A stretch of DNA of 64,000 nucleotides from JAFGHJ01 sp964525555. Its GTDB lineage: Bacteria; Hydrothermota; UBA3072. The notes beneath the pieces were generated by a model. That model did not search any database. It was not told the origin of the DNA and saw only the letters and a program-made list of their open reading frames with translations. This document shows positions 16,642-25,869 of the stretch, in pieces; positions within the stretch are counted from its first letter, which is position 1; every line of letters begins with the position of its first letter. The stretch spans positions 1 through 64,000 of the forward strand of contig CAZGHN010000014.1 in the NCBI GenBank assembly GCA_964525555.1. The letters run 5' to 3'. Both the position numbers and the translations under genes were made by a program.

Positions 16642-18448
16642 AACTCCTCCTATATCTTAGGGCAGGTAAATCCAAGATTAAGCAAGGTTTCCCGTTTCCT
16701 ATAATTGTAATACCTATGTATCCCTTAATTTTATCAATTGGGGAAGGTAAAGGTTTTACAACCGCTTCCGTACTACCTTTGAAAGTACCTCCAACTATAG
16801 CAAAACGGTCGTTTTCAACTTCAATAATCACACATGGAGTATTTTGATTACCGTTGCTTGAAGCATTTTGTTTGAGAATATTGGAAAGATGATAAACCGG
16901 CAGAATTTCTCTTCTAAGCAACAATAATTCTTTTCCCATAAGTCTTGACATGGATTTCTTTGATATAGTCAACGTTTCATCGACAAAAGTCATAGGTAAG
17001 GCAAACAACTGATTATTCAAGCCTAAAAGATAAACTTTAATTATCGACATCGATAAAGGCAATTTCATCGAAATAGTAGTACCTCTATTTTTTTCTGTCG
17101 TAATATTAACACTTCCTCCTACTGAACGTACAAGTTTTCTTACCACATCTAGTCCAATACCTCTTCCAGATACTTTATCTGCTTTTTCTTTTGTCGTAAA
17201 TCCGGGCGTAAACAAAAATCTAAGGATTTCCGCTTTCGAAAGAGACTCAAATTGCTCTTCCTCGACTAACCTTCTCTTGAAAGCAGCAAGAAAAATTTCT
17301 TTTTCATCTATTCCCTTTCCATCATCACTTATCTGGATCAGAATATCTCCTTTTACACTCTTTGCCGAAACAGTTATTTTGCCCTCTCTATACTTATTCA
17401 ATTTTTCCCTTTCTTCTGGAGTCTCAATTCCATGAGAAATTGAATTCCTGATTAGATGTATTAAAGGGTCGCTTATCCCTTCGAGAAGAGATCTATCAAC
17501 TTCGATATCTTCTCCAAAAATTTCAATATTTACTTCTTTTCCTAATTTTCTACTTAAATCTCTAACATAACGTGGAAATTTGTTAAAAATTAATGATAGA
17601 GGAACTAATCTAATCTTAGTAACAACCTCCTGTAATTCCTTCACACTCCTACTATGAAGCTCCAAAAGTCCCTGAAATTTTTCTTCTCCAAAACTTCGGA
17701 TAATTTCGCATATTTGAGATGTAGTAACGACTAATTCACCAACAAGATTTTGCATACGATCCATAATATTTACGTTAACTCTTATCCCTTCAACCCCAAC
17801 AGATAAAGCTTTTCTCTCCTCTTTTCGATCTTCCAGTTTAACTATCTCAACTTCATCCATAGAAGCTATCATATCAACAATTTTCTCAGGCTCGGTACAA
17901 CGAACCTTTAATAGCCTTCCTACATTACCGGCTTTAATCTCCTCATAAGAAGGATCGACATCTTCAATCTTAGTTTTTTCTTCTATTCTCTGAATAATCA
18001 CGGCTGCTCTTGCAGCGGGAAGGGAAACATCTTCTTTAAATAAAATTTCAATATAGGGAATATTAGAAGTACGTTCCACACTACCATCTTCTACCATATA
18101 TTCTTTTTTATCAGTCGCTACCTGGTCATCCAGTGTGGTAAGAAGATATTCAATTCTATCAATTCCTTTAAATACTTCATCAATAACTTCAGCATTAACT
18201 TTCGTTTTTTCTTCATCTTTAAATGTTTCAAGTTTCTCCTCAAGATCATGCGAAATTGTTTCAATTTCAGTATAACCAAGAGAAGCAGCCATACCTTTAA
18301 GTGTATGAAAAATTCTATATACCTCGGCAGTTATTTTTTTGTTATTCGGTTCTTTTTCCAGTTCGACTATTATCTGATTCAGTTTATTTAAATATTCACT
18401 GCTTTCTTCTCTAAATAATTTTATATATTCCTTTCTCTGTTCATCCAT
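16622..18448 (-). CDS. cheA: Chemotaxis histidine kinase CheA
   Basis: A 608-residue CheA with the standard domains in order. The HPt domain carries phosphoacceptor His48 (RIFHTLKGMAASLG). A P2-like region lies at about 131-205, the dimerisation helices at about 220-285, and the ATPase domain has the N box HLIRNSISHG (Asn335), G1 ISDDGKGID and G2 GRGIGLDVV. A C-terminal CheW-like domain follows (from about 465). The P2 region resembles those of thermophile and archaeal CheA more than enterobacterial ones (from memory). It should phosphorylate the adjacent CheY and couple through CheW to the receptor-like protein at the head of the operon. Confidence 0.95.
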   Translation of the reverse strand: MDEQRKEYIKLFREESSEYLNKLNQIIVELEKEPNNKKITAEVYRIFHTLKGMAASLGYTEIETISHDLEEKLETFKDEEKTKVNAEVIDEVFKGIDRIEYLLTTLDDQVATDKKEYMVEDGSVERTSNIPYIEILFKEDVSLPAARAAVIIQRIEEKTKIEDVDPSYEEIKAGNVGRLLKVRCTEPEKIVDMIASMDEVEIVKLEDRKEERKALSVGVEGIRVNVNIMDRMQNLVGELVVTTSQICEIIRSFGEEKFQGLLELHSRSVKELQEVVTKIRLVPLSLIFNKFPRYVRDLSRKLGKEVNIEIFGEDIEVDRSLLEGISDPLIHLIRNSISHGIETPEEREKLNKYREGKITVSAKSVKGDILIQISDDGKGIDEKEIFLAAFKRRLVEEEQFESLSKAEILRFLFTPGFTTKEKADKVSGRGIGLDVVRKLVRSVGGSVNITTEKNRGTTISMKLPLSMSIIKVYLLGLNNQLFALPMTFVDETLTISKKSMSRLMGKELLLLRREILPVYHLSNILKQNASSNGNQNTPCVIIEVENDRFAIVGGTFKGSTEAVVKPLPSPIDKIKGYIGITIIGNGKPCLILDLPALRYRRSYENTGS

Positions 18449-18479
18449 ATTTAACTCTAGATATATTTTAAACTCTTAC

Positions 18480-18845
18480 TTATAACTTTAAAACCCTTTG
18501 TACTGCTTCTATAACTCTTGAAGGTTGAAATGGCTTTACAACATAATCCTTTGCCCCAGCCTGTATAGCTTCAACAACCAAACTCTGATGTCCCATTGCG
18601 CTTACAACCACAATTTTCGCTTCCGAATCCAATTCTTTGATTTTCTTGATTGCGTCAATACCACTCATATCAGGCATTATTATATCCATCGTAACTAGAT
18701 CAGGATGATGATTCTCATACTTCTGAACAGCCTCGCTACCGTTTCCAGCTTCATCGCATATTTCATAACCACCTTTTTGAAGTATATCTGCTAACATTTT
18801 ACGCATAAAAATTGCATCATCTACTACTAAAATTCTTGCGCTCAT
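18480..18845 (-). CDS. cheY: CheY-type single-domain response regulator
   Basis: A 121-residue receiver domain alone. The acidic pocket is Asp9/Asp10, the phosphorylation site Asp54 (TMDIIMPDMSG), the switch Ser82 and Lys104 (YVVKPF). It is the likely phosphate acceptor of CheA and substrate of CheC. A good ribosome-binding site (AAGGAGG) precedes the ATG. It has no fliM partner in view, so what it switches is open; the downstream TPR/Roadblock genes are candidates. Confidence 0.93.
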   Translation of the reverse strand: MSARILVVDDAIFMRKMLADILQKGGYEICDEAGNGSEAVQKYENHHPDLVTMDIIMPDMSGIDAIKKIKELDSEAKIVVVSAMGHQSLVVEAIQAGAKDYVVKPFQPSRVIEAVQRVLKL

Positions 18846-18860
18846 TTTACCCTCCTTACA

Positions 18861-19262
18861 TCAAATTAATTCATTTATGTCAATAATTATATACTTTTCT
18901 TTTAATTTCACAATTCCTTTCATATATTTTGATTCAATCTCTCCTTTTAAGCTGGAAGGCACTTTCTTTAACTCGGTTGCCGGTACTTCATGTATATCAA
19001 GAACGCTATCCGGTCTTAAACCTATTATTATATTATTGATAAGACAAAGTATAATTTCCTTGGAGGTAGAAGACCCTTCAAATCCTATCTTTTTTCTTAA
19101 ATCAATAATAGTTATAGGCTCTCCACGTAGATTCATTACCCCTTCGAGATAATCACTTGATAATGGAACCGGTGTTATTTCTCTCTCCTCAACAATTTCT
19201 TTCACGCTTTCTATTGGTATGCCAAAGAATTTATCATCCAAAGTAAAACTTAAAAATTCCAT
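18861..19262 (-). CDS. cheW: CheW adaptor protein
   Basis: A 133-residue CheW domain (FLSFTLDDKFFGIPIESVKE, MNLRGEPITIIDLRKKIG, VLDIHEVP). CheW bridges receptor hairpin tips and CheA. Its ATG overlaps the stop of the receptor-like gene (TAATG), so the receptor and its adaptor are translationally coupled. Confidence 0.92.
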   Translation of the reverse strand: MEFLSFTLDDKFFGIPIESVKEIVEEREITPVPLSSDYLEGVMNLRGEPITIIDLRKKIGFEGSSTSKEIILCLINNIIIGLRPDSVLDIHEVPATELKKVPSSLKGEIESKYMKGIVKLKEKYIIIDINELI

Positions 19263-22200
19263 TATTCAACACCAATCCATTCGTAATGGGTACGATTTAA
19301 CAAACTCGGCTTAAACCCAAAAACCTTATCACTAATTAAAAAATAATTGAATTCTTGAACAAGAGAAATCCACGGAGCATCTTCTATTAAAAATTTCTCG
19401 GCCTCTAAGCATAATCTCTTTCTTCGCATAGGGTTTATTTCTTTTATAATATCCTTTATCTTATTATCTAATGCTTTATTAGAATAAAATGTCAGATTAT
19501 CGACACCTATCGAGGAAGAATGAAAAAGACGAAATAGAAGATCGCCAGGGTCAACATTCTGGGGTATCCACGAAGTTAAAAACATTTCCGTTTTCCCTTC
19601 CAAAACTTTACTTATAAACTTTGCCCATGGCTTTTTATCAATTTTTATTTTAACTCCAATCCGAGAAAAAGCGTTTTTTATAAATTCTGCTCTCTTTACC
19701 TGAACAGGAGTATCACACACAAGAAGTATATATGTCTCAGGCAATCCTCCGGAAAAACCAGCTTCCTCAAGAAGATTTTTTGCCTTTTCAAGATCATATT
19801 CATAACCTACGGTTTTAGCATCATATTCACATAGTCTTGCGGGAAATATTCCTCTAACGATTTCACCATTACCCGAAGAGACTTCATCTATCATGGTTTT
19901 CTTGTTAATAGCATAATTTAAGGCTTGTCGAACTTTCTTATTTGCAAAAGGTTGTTCTTTCAATTTAAAGTTAAATCCAAGATAATTTATATTCAAATCC
20001 ATGTAAGAAAATAGATTTTTACTCAAACCCTCATCTTTTTTAAGACTCGGAATATCTTCTAATTCAATTCTTGCAATGTCCAGTGAGCCCTTTTTGAATT
20101 CATCTATGGGATTATCACTTACCTTGAAAACCAACTCCGACAAATAGGGTTTACCCTGAATATAATTGGAAAATGATTCCAAAATTATCTTTTCCCCTCC
20201 CTTCCAACTCTGTAATTTAAACGGACCTATCCCAACAATACTATCTTCAGAGGAATCTTTTGGTATTACAGATGAATATATTGTAGCCAGATTAGAAAGA
20301 AAAGAATTATGATTATCACTTAACTGAACCGAAATCGAAAACTTACCCTTAATATTAATCTCTTCTATTTTCATTAACGATTTTGTTTTTTTGTTTTCTT
20401 TTAACTTCTCAAGAGCAAATTTCACATCCTCCGAGTCGATACTTTTACCATTATGAGAGGTAATATTTTCTCTAATCGTAAAATCCCATCTCCTGACATC
20501 CTCAAACAATTCCCATCTATCTATAATCATTGGATAAATCTTACCCGAAAAACCATAATCAAATAATCCCCTATTAATAAGATATATAATTTCTTCGGCT
20601 ATCGGGTCAGCAGAAAAAAAAGGGTCTAAAGTATCCGGTTCCCTTTGGATATTAACCGTTAAAGTGTCTTTCTTATCTCCAGTTATTATCTCTAAAGGGC
20701 TCAGGTTTTTCCATTGTTGATCCTGAGTCAAGTTATCAGTAAGATTCTTTTCTTTATCAAGGTTTCCTTCGAGAGCTTCAACCATACCCGAATACTCTTC
20801 CAAAGCCTCGCTTACAGCGGTAAAAGAAGAAACTATCTCGGAAACCACATCTTCTTGCTTATCAATAAAAGGACGAATGCTGGAAGAAACCTCGGTTAAA
20901 GTGTCAATCTGATTTCTATTTTCCTGAAAAGCTACTTCGCTTTCATTAACAATATCCTTAAGCCTTCCAATCGTATTCTCAAGCGTAAGGGTAGTTCTTT
21001 TTAAATCCTCGATCTTATCATTCACCGGAACAAAAAATCTCCACAATTTATCACCTAATTTTGCATAATCATTTGAAAGTTTTTGCATTTCCGCGACAAT
21101 TGCCGGCAGGCCAACAATATCTGCAGGAATCCTTGAAGCCTCTATTTTCGCATAGAGAGAGATAACTCTTAACTGTTCCGTAAAATCTCCTGCGTTTTCA
21201 ACCAATCGTCCAAGCCCTGAAGAAATCCTTGATAAATTAATTTGCATATGCGTAACTTCATTTATACCTTTTGATTCCTTTTCAATAAACGATTGAACAC
21301 TCTCTATGTTGCTTAAACACATTTTAGCCTGATGCTGTGTTTCCTTAATAATTTCTTTCACCCCTTCTATCTCACGTCCAATCATGCCAAGCATTTTTTT
21401 CATGGCATCAAGTTCCGATAAATCAACACTGCCATGCGTTGGAGTAGAACCCAGGGTAGCGACGCCAAGTTGGCTGTAACGATCCAGATTTGCGATTTTC
21501 TTTAAAGCTAAATCTATATGTGAAATATTTATGGGAAGCTGATCTGATCCTTTTTCCGCCAAGTATCTAAAAACATCTATATGATTTTTAAGTATCTCTT
21601 TTATAGTCTCCTTTTGTGAAAGTAAAAGATCTATTTCTCCCAACTTCATAAGAGAATCCCTGGATAAAGAAAGTAAAAAATTGGCTGTCTCCTCAATATC
21701 TCGTCTTTTTACATCAATTTCTTCAAGCAAACTAAGCAACCTATCCGATGTATCCATAATCAGAGATATTTTATCTCTAACTTCATCAGAACTTAGCTTT
21801 AATTCATCTGCCCCCCCGACAAAACTAGTAAGACTTTCCCTTATTGCACCAAATTTTTCAGTAGCTTCTCTCGATCTATCTTTTAGGGACTCGAGTCTGC
21901 CTACCATATCCTTGACAATTTCCAAAGATTTTCCTGTCAATCTTCCCAATTCTTCAGCCACAACTTCAAACCCCTTTCCTATAGACCCGGCTTGATACGC
22001 CTTGATTTCAGCGTTTCTTGCCGTATTTGCAGATGCCTCATTAAGTTCCTGCAGATTTGAAACAATCGTATTTATTTCTTCTCTTGTGCTGATTAATTCT
22101 TCTAATTTTCCACTCAAAGTAATAGTGCTATCATTAAAGAAACGAATTTTGTTCATAACTTCGTCTATAAGACTAAGTCCAAAAGATAATAATTCTTCAC

Positions 22201-22459
22201 TTTTTCTTACTGTAATCCTGAAAGAGTCAGAACCTTCATAAATAACGTACATGGAAGCATAAAGATTTTTTAACATTGTCCTTATTCCTGTTAACTCTTC
22301 AGATGATTCCATTTGTTTTGTCGAAAGTTGATTCCACAAAAATAGAGTTTCTTTAGATAAATCCTCTAATTTATCTATATATTCCTTAACAGTATCATTT
22401 GCTTCCATATATTTATATTTCTGTGCTATTAAATTATCAATAAATGCCTTAATTGTCAA
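19262..22459 (-). CDS. Soluble chemoreceptor-like coiled coil fused to a family-5 solute-binding domain
   Basis: A 1065-residue protein without a signal peptide or membrane helix. Residues about 1-580 are long coiled coil with two MCP-like hairpin tips. The first is clear, ARNAEIKAYQAGSIGKGFEV then VAEELGRLTGKS (148-178). The second is degenerate, RVISLYAKIEASRIPADIVG (431-450). Residues about 598-1065 are a complete SBP_bac_5 (peptide/nickel ABC transporter) binding domain: NIQREPDTLDPFF, RWDFTIRENITSHNGKSIDS, FKVSD, FANKKVRQALNYAINK, WISLVQEFNYF. Such domains are normally exported; here the domain must be cytoplasmic unless secretion is unconventional. The first gene of the che run. The TTG at 22459 may instead be a -35 box; ATG at 22408 is the alternative start. 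Confidence 0.88.
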   Translation of the reverse strand: MTIKAFIDNLIAQKYKYMEANDTVKEYIDKLEDLSKETLFLWNQLSTKQMESSEELTGIRTMLKNLYASMYVIYEGSDSFRITVRKSEELLSFGLSLIDEVMNKIRFFNDSTITLSGKLEELISTREEINTIVSNLQELNEASANTARNAEIKAYQAGSIGKGFEVVAEELGRLTGKSLEIVKDMVGRLESLKDRSREATEKFGAIRESLTSFVGGADELKLSSDEVRDKISLIMDTSDRLLSLLEEIDVKRRDIEETANFLLSLSRDSLMKLGEIDLLLSQKETIKEILKNHIDVFRYLAEKGSDQLPINISHIDLALKKIANLDRYSQLGVATLGSTPTHGSVDLSELDAMKKMLGMIGREIEGVKEIIKETQHQAKMCLSNIESVQSFIEKESKGINEVTHMQINLSRISSGLGRLVENAGDFTEQLRVISLYAKIEASRIPADIVGLPAIVAEMQKLSNDYAKLGDKLWRFFVPVNDKIEDLKRTTLTLENTIGRLKDIVNESEVAFQENRNQIDTLTEVSSSIRPFIDKQEDVVSEIVSSFTAVSEALEEYSGMVEALEGNLDKEKNLTDNLTQDQQWKNLSPLEIITGDKKDTLTVNIQREPDTLDPFFSADPIAEEIIYLINRGLFDYGFSGKIYPMIIDRWELFEDVRRWDFTIRENITSHNGKSIDSEDVKFALEKLKENKKTKSLMKIEEINIKGKFSISVQLSDNHNSFLSNLATIYSSVIPKDSSEDSIVGIGPFKLQSWKGGEKIILESFSNYIQGKPYLSELVFKVSDNPIDEFKKGSLDIARIELEDIPSLKKDEGLSKNLFSYMDLNINYLGFNFKLKEQPFANKKVRQALNYAINKKTMIDEVSSGNGEIVRGIFPARLCEYDAKTVGYEYDLEKAKNLLEEAGFSGGLPETYILLVCDTPVQVKRAEFIKNAFSRIGVKIKIDKKPWAKFISKVLEGKTEMFLTSWIPQNVDPGDLLFRLFHSSSIGVDNLTFYSNKALDNKIKDIIKEINPMRRKRLCLEAEKFLIEDAPWISLVQEFNYFLISDKVFGFKPSLLNRTHYEWIGVE
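22432..22459 (-). promoter_or_regulatory. Possible promoter of the chemosensory operon
   Basis: TTGACA at 22459-22454 with GATAAT 15 bases downstream or TAATTT 17 bases downstream. If used, translation would begin at ATG 22408 and not at the TTG. There is no Shine-Dalgarno sequence before either start. Confidence 0.4.
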
Positions 22460-22583
22460 GAGTTTAATATAAAAGAAGTAAAGTTAGAAGTTAGAAGTCA
22501 GGAGTCAGAAGTCAGAACCCCATCCCACCTATTTTTTTACTGCTCACTACTCTCTACTAACTACTCCCTAATCATTATCCTTC
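22460..22583. repeat. AGTTAGAAGTCAGGAG-type degenerate repeat
   Basis: Between the divergent che run and the flippase-like gene. About 40 bases near 22485-22517 are a near-periodic word series (GAAGTTAGAAGTCAGGAG, GTCAGAAGTCAGAAC) of the AGTCAGA family also seen near 31741 and 25890. Confidence 0.6.
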
Positions 22584-22611
22584 TTGACATTTCTATATAA
22601 GGCAATATTTT
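22584..22611 (+). promoter_or_regulatory. Promoter for a leaderless flippase-like gene
   Basis: TTGACA at 22584-22589, a 16-base spacer and TATTTT at 22606-22611. The ATG at 22618 is only 6 bases beyond the -10 box, so the mRNA should begin at or next to the start codon. No Shine-Dalgarno sequence is possible. Confidence 0.6.
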
Positions 22612-22617
22612 ATATAA

Positions 22618-23559
22618 ATGAAAAGAATAGGTAAAGAAGCGCTAAAAGTAATAATAACAGCGGCACTTTTTTATTATCTTTTCAAATATAGAGTTCCTGT
22701 AAAAGAAGTAATACAAAATATAAAGAACATAAATCTCATGTATCTCGTATTTATCATCGTTTTTTTCTTTATATACTATTTAATTTTTTCACTCAGGTGG
22801 AATTTTCTTCTTAAGGCTCAAAAAATAGAAATTTCGCCCTCTAGAAGCTATTTATACATACTCGTTTCTTTTTTCTTCAACAATTTCGTCCCAAGCGGAC
22901 TGGGAATGGATATGATACGCTCAGCTTATGCCGGTGGAAAAGAAAATTTCGAAAAAGCCTTTGGGGCATCTATAATGGAGAGAATTCTGGGTATGATAGG
23001 AATGATGCTTATAGGTGTTACAGTAATATTTTCGGGTAAACTGAAATTAGCGAAGCTTTCGGTCGTTTATATCGGAGTTATTATATTTATTATTCTTGTA
23101 TATTACTTTTTAACTTCCTTAAAACTCTCATGGTTAAAAGAAAAACTGCTTTCAATTAAATTATTCAATCTGGGAAATTCCATACGAGAATTTTACAGAG
23201 CGTTTAAAATATATAAAAATAAAAGAAAAATACTTATCATCGGTATAGGATACTCGGTTTTAGTCCAGCTCCTTATAATTACTATAAACTACTTTATAGC
23301 AAAAGGATTATCTATCTCCGTACCATTTTTTGCATTTCTGGCATATATACCTATTATAACTGTAATCAGTCTAATACCCTTAGTCATAAACGGCCTTGGC
23401 CTCCGGGAGACTGCTTACGTTTTTTTCTTCTCTCTGGTCAACATAAGCAAAGTACAGGCAATGTCATTATCTCTGGTTTTCTGGGCAACTTCCGTTATAG
23501 CAAGCTGCGCAGGCGCAGTAGCATTTTTAATCTTACCAAGGAAAAAAAACAAAAAATAG
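22618..23559 (+). CDS. Lysylphosphatidylglycerol synthase-like/flippase-like integral membrane protein (UPF0104)
   Basis: A 313-residue protein with about eight membrane helices and the LPG_synthase_TM (PF03706) pattern: SLRWNFLLKAQKIEIS, FFFNNFVPSGLGMDMIRSAY, ASIMERILGMIGM, and a late LVINGLGLRETAYVFFFSL. Members of this flippase-like family are linked with lipid or glycolipid handling; the soluble aminoacyl-transferase domain of true MprF is absent. Substrate unknown. Its likely promoter sits directly before the ATG, so it appears leaderless. Confidence 0.85.
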   Translation: MKRIGKEALKVIITAALFYYLFKYRVPVKEVIQNIKNINLMYLVFIIVFFFIYYLIFSLRWNFLLKAQKIEISPSRSYLYILVSFFFNNFVPSGLGMDMIRSAYAGGKENFEKAFGASIMERILGMIGMMLIGVTVIFSGKLKLAKLSVVYIGVIIFIILVYYFLTSLKLSWLKEKLLSIKLFNLGNSIREFYRAFKIYKNKRKILIIGIGYSVLVQLLIITINYFIAKGLSISVPFFAFLAYIPIITVISLIPLVINGLGLRETAYVFFFSLVNISKVQAMSLSLVFWATSVIASCAGAVAFLILPRKKNKK

Positions 23560-23616
23560 TATGAGCCACAAAGCCCACAAAGGAATTAATCATAGAATTG
23601 AGGAAAAAACAATAAA

Positions 23617-23650
23617 AATCTCTGTGTTCTTTGTGCACTCTGTGGTTAAA
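23617..23650. repeat. CACAGAG-family repeat immediately before thiD (inverted orientation)
   Basis: Reads TCTCTGTGTTCTTTGTGC then ACTCTGTGGTT, ending six bases before the thiD ribosome-binding site. The complementary orientation follows the gene at 24385-24410. Confidence 0.7.
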
Positions 23651-23673
23651 AAATGAAGGAGGTGTAGAGAGTT

Positions 23674-24381
23674 GTGAGTGTACTAATAATCGCTGGGTTC
23701 GATCCAACCGGCGAAGCCGGTGTCTCCCGAGATATATCTGTATTCAATTCTTTAGGAATCGCCTCTACAGCAATTCCAACGGCTATAACAGTTCAAACTT
23801 CCGAAGAAGTACTAAGCACATCAGAAATCCCTATCAAGTCTATAAAAGAAGCATTTAAAGCATTAGAAGACTTCCGTGCAGTCAAAATCGGAATGCTCTA
23901 CGATGAAAAAGTGGTCAAAACAATATCCGATTTCTTGAAAAAAAGAAAACCGGAATTCATAGTTCTTGATCCGATAATCAATTCTTCTTCCGGATATCCT
24001 TTAATTTCAAAAAAAGGTATCGAAGAAATGAAAAAAAACTTATTCCCTATATCCGATTTGATAACTCCAAACCTTTCAGAAGCCAGACTTTTAACAGGAG
24101 AAAACGACCCTGAAAAAACAGCAGAAATCCTACATTCGATGGGACCAAAATATGTTGTAATAACGGGAATAGAAGACGCAAATGACCTTTTTTACGACGG
24201 GAAAAATTTTGAGTTAATAAAAGGCAAAAAAATAGATTTCTCATTCCATGGTTCAGGATGTTTTTATTCATCTTATCTCCTGGGAGTAGTTTACCTGGGT
24301 TGCGGACCCCTGCAGGCAGCAAAGAAAGCTAAAGAGGCGATTGAAGAGTATATGATAAAAGAGAAGAAACAAAAAAAATAA
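23674..24381 (+). CDS. thiD: Hydroxymethylpyrimidine (phosphate) kinase ThiD
   Basis: A 235-residue ribokinase-fold enzyme of thiamine biosynthesis that phosphorylates HMP and HMP-P. Diagnostic segments: LIIAGFDPTGEAGVSRDI (substrate loop), AIPTAITVQTSEEV, VKIGML, VLDPIINSSSGYPL, ITPNLSEARLLTG, and HGSGCFYSSYLLG at the anion-hole/catalytic position (GxGC type). The start is GTG, chosen because an excellent AAGGAGGTG site lies about 9 bases before it. No other thiamine gene is nearby. The gene is flanked by inverted CACAGAG words, described separately. Confidence 0.88.
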   Translation: MSVLIIAGFDPTGEAGVSRDISVFNSLGIASTAIPTAITVQTSEEVLSTSEIPIKSIKEAFKALEDFRAVKIGMLYDEKVVKTISDFLKKRKPEFIVLDPIINSSSGYPLISKKGIEEMKKNLFPISDLITPNLSEARLLTGENDPEKTAEILHSMGPKYVVITGIEDANDLFYDGKNFELIKGKKIDFSFHGSGCFYSSYLLGVVYLGCGPLQAAKKAKEAIEEYMIKEKKQKK

Positions 24382-24698
24382 TCGAACCACAGAGAACACA
24401 GAGAAAAAATATCTTGTTGTTTAAAAACCACCTCACCACACCAAAATTATCTCACACAGAGCGCACGGAGACACAGAGAAAAAATATATGTTGTTTAAAA
24501 CCCATCCCACAACCCTAAATTAGCCACGGATTGACACGGATAAACACTGTTTTTTTGTTATTTTTTTACTCGAAATACGAAACACGTAACCCGAAACTAT
24601 AGTTCACACAAAGACACAAAGTTTTTTATTTGTTGTTTTTGACTCAAGACTGGGGACTGAAGACTAGAGACTATATTACGGATTCGAAGAATCCTAAA
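24382..24698. repeat. Intergenic patchwork of several degenerate repeat words
   Basis: No gene. In order: AACCACAGAGAACACAGAG (from 24385), CACACAGAGCGCACGGAGAC (from 24453), GCCACGGATTGACACGGAT (about 24523), CGAAATACGAAACACGTAAC (about 24571), CACACAAAGACACAAAG (about 24604) and GACTCAAGACTGGGGACTG (about 24641). Five word families lie side by side. Confidence 0.7.
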
Positions 24699-25814
24699 TC
24701 ATCCAAGATATTCTAGAACTATCCTGAGCATTCGCCAAATAGGCTCTGCAGCACCCCACAGTAGCTGATCACCCGAACTGAAACAGGTGAGATACTCGGG
24801 ACCGATATTCATTTTCCTTATACGTCCGACAGGAACGGTCAAATTTCCTGAAACTGCAGCAGGGGTAAGTTCTGCAATAGTTTCTTCAAAAGTGTTAGGC
24901 ACCACCTTAACCCATTGGTGTGCTTCCGCGATCATACTTTCTATCTCGTCAAGCGGAATATCCTTATTTAATTTAATGGTAAATCCCTGACTGTGACATC
25001 TCATAGCTCCTATTCGAACACAAATGCCATCTACGGGAATCTTTTTCTCGGTCTGTAAGATTTTATTGGTCTCAGCCATACCTTTCCATTCCTCTCTGGT
25101 CTGCCCGTTACTCTTGGCTGAATCTATCCAGGGGATAAGACTCGCGGCAAGAGGAACTTTGAAAACTTCAACAGGTAGAGAACCTTTTCTTAATTCATCA
25201 GTTATAGCAGAATCGAGTTCAAGAGCAGCAACAGAAGGATTACCTAGTAACCCTTTCACGGAATCGCTTAAAACAACCATTTGTTTTACGAGCTCTATCA
25301 TATTCTTAGCTCCTGCACCTGACGCTGCTTGATAGGTCATAGAAGAAATCCACTCTATACAATCATTTTTGAAAAGTCCGGAAAGAGCCATAAGCATAAG
25401 ACTCACAGTACAATTTCCGCCTATATAAGAACGCACTCCAGAGGAAAGCGCTCTATCGATAACATCTCTGTTCACAGGATCAAGGATTATAATCGAATCA
25501 TCTTCCATACGGAGTTTCGAGGATGAATCTATCCAGTATCCCTGCCAGCTGTCCTTCCTCAATTCAGGATAAATTTTACCGGTATAATCGCTGCCCTGAC
25601 AGCTTACAATAATATCTAATTCTGAAAGCATCTTTAAATCAAAAGCATCCTGAAGTTTATATACTTCACCGTCTACTTCAGGGCCATCCTCTCCCACCTG
25701 AGAAGTAGAAAAGAATAATGATTCGAAACCTTTAAAAGCATTTTCTTCTTTCATTCTTTGCATTAATACAGACCCAACCATTCCTCTCCACCCAACTAAA
25801 CCAACTCTAAACAT
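24699..25814 (-). CDS. asd: Aspartate-semialdehyde dehydrogenase
   Basis: A 371-residue enzyme of the Gram-negative Asd type. It makes L-aspartate-4-semialdehyde from aspartyl phosphate with NADPH, the branch point to lysine/diaminopimelate, threonine and methionine. Seen: the dinucleotide loop VGWRGMVGSVL, catalytic Cys135 in GGNCTVS, and His274 in MRCHSQGF, both at the same numbers as in the E. coli enzyme. QAASGAGAKNM is also typical. It stands alone with its own promoter and an AGGAGG site. Confidence 0.95.
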   Translation of the reverse strand: MFRVGLVGWRGMVGSVLMQRMKEENAFKGFESLFFSTSQVGEDGPEVDGEVYKLQDAFDLKMLSELDIIVSCQGSDYTGKIYPELRKDSWQGYWIDSSSKLRMEDDSIIILDPVNRDVIDRALSSGVRSYIGGNCTVSLMLMALSGLFKNDCIEWISSMTYQAASGAGAKNMIELVKQMVVLSDSVKGLLGNPSVAALELDSAITDELRKGSLPVEVFKVPLAASLIPWIDSAKSNGQTREEWKGMAETNKILQTEKKIPVDGICVRIGAMRCHSQGFTIKLNKDIPLDEIESMIAEAHQWVKVVPNTFEETIAELTPAAVSGNLTVPVGRIRKMNIGPEYLTCFSSGDQLLWGAAEPIWRMLRIVLEYLG

Positions 25815-25841
25815 CTAAATTGCCTCCTTTTAGCATGAAGT

Positions 25842-25869
25842 ATAATAGTAGGCTTTCATGGTTTGTCAA
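25842..25869 (-). promoter_or_regulatory. Promoter of asd
   Basis: Minus strand: TTGACA (25869-25864), 16-base spacer, TATTAT (25847-25842). The start codon is at 25814, with AGGAGG in between. Confidence 0.6.
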
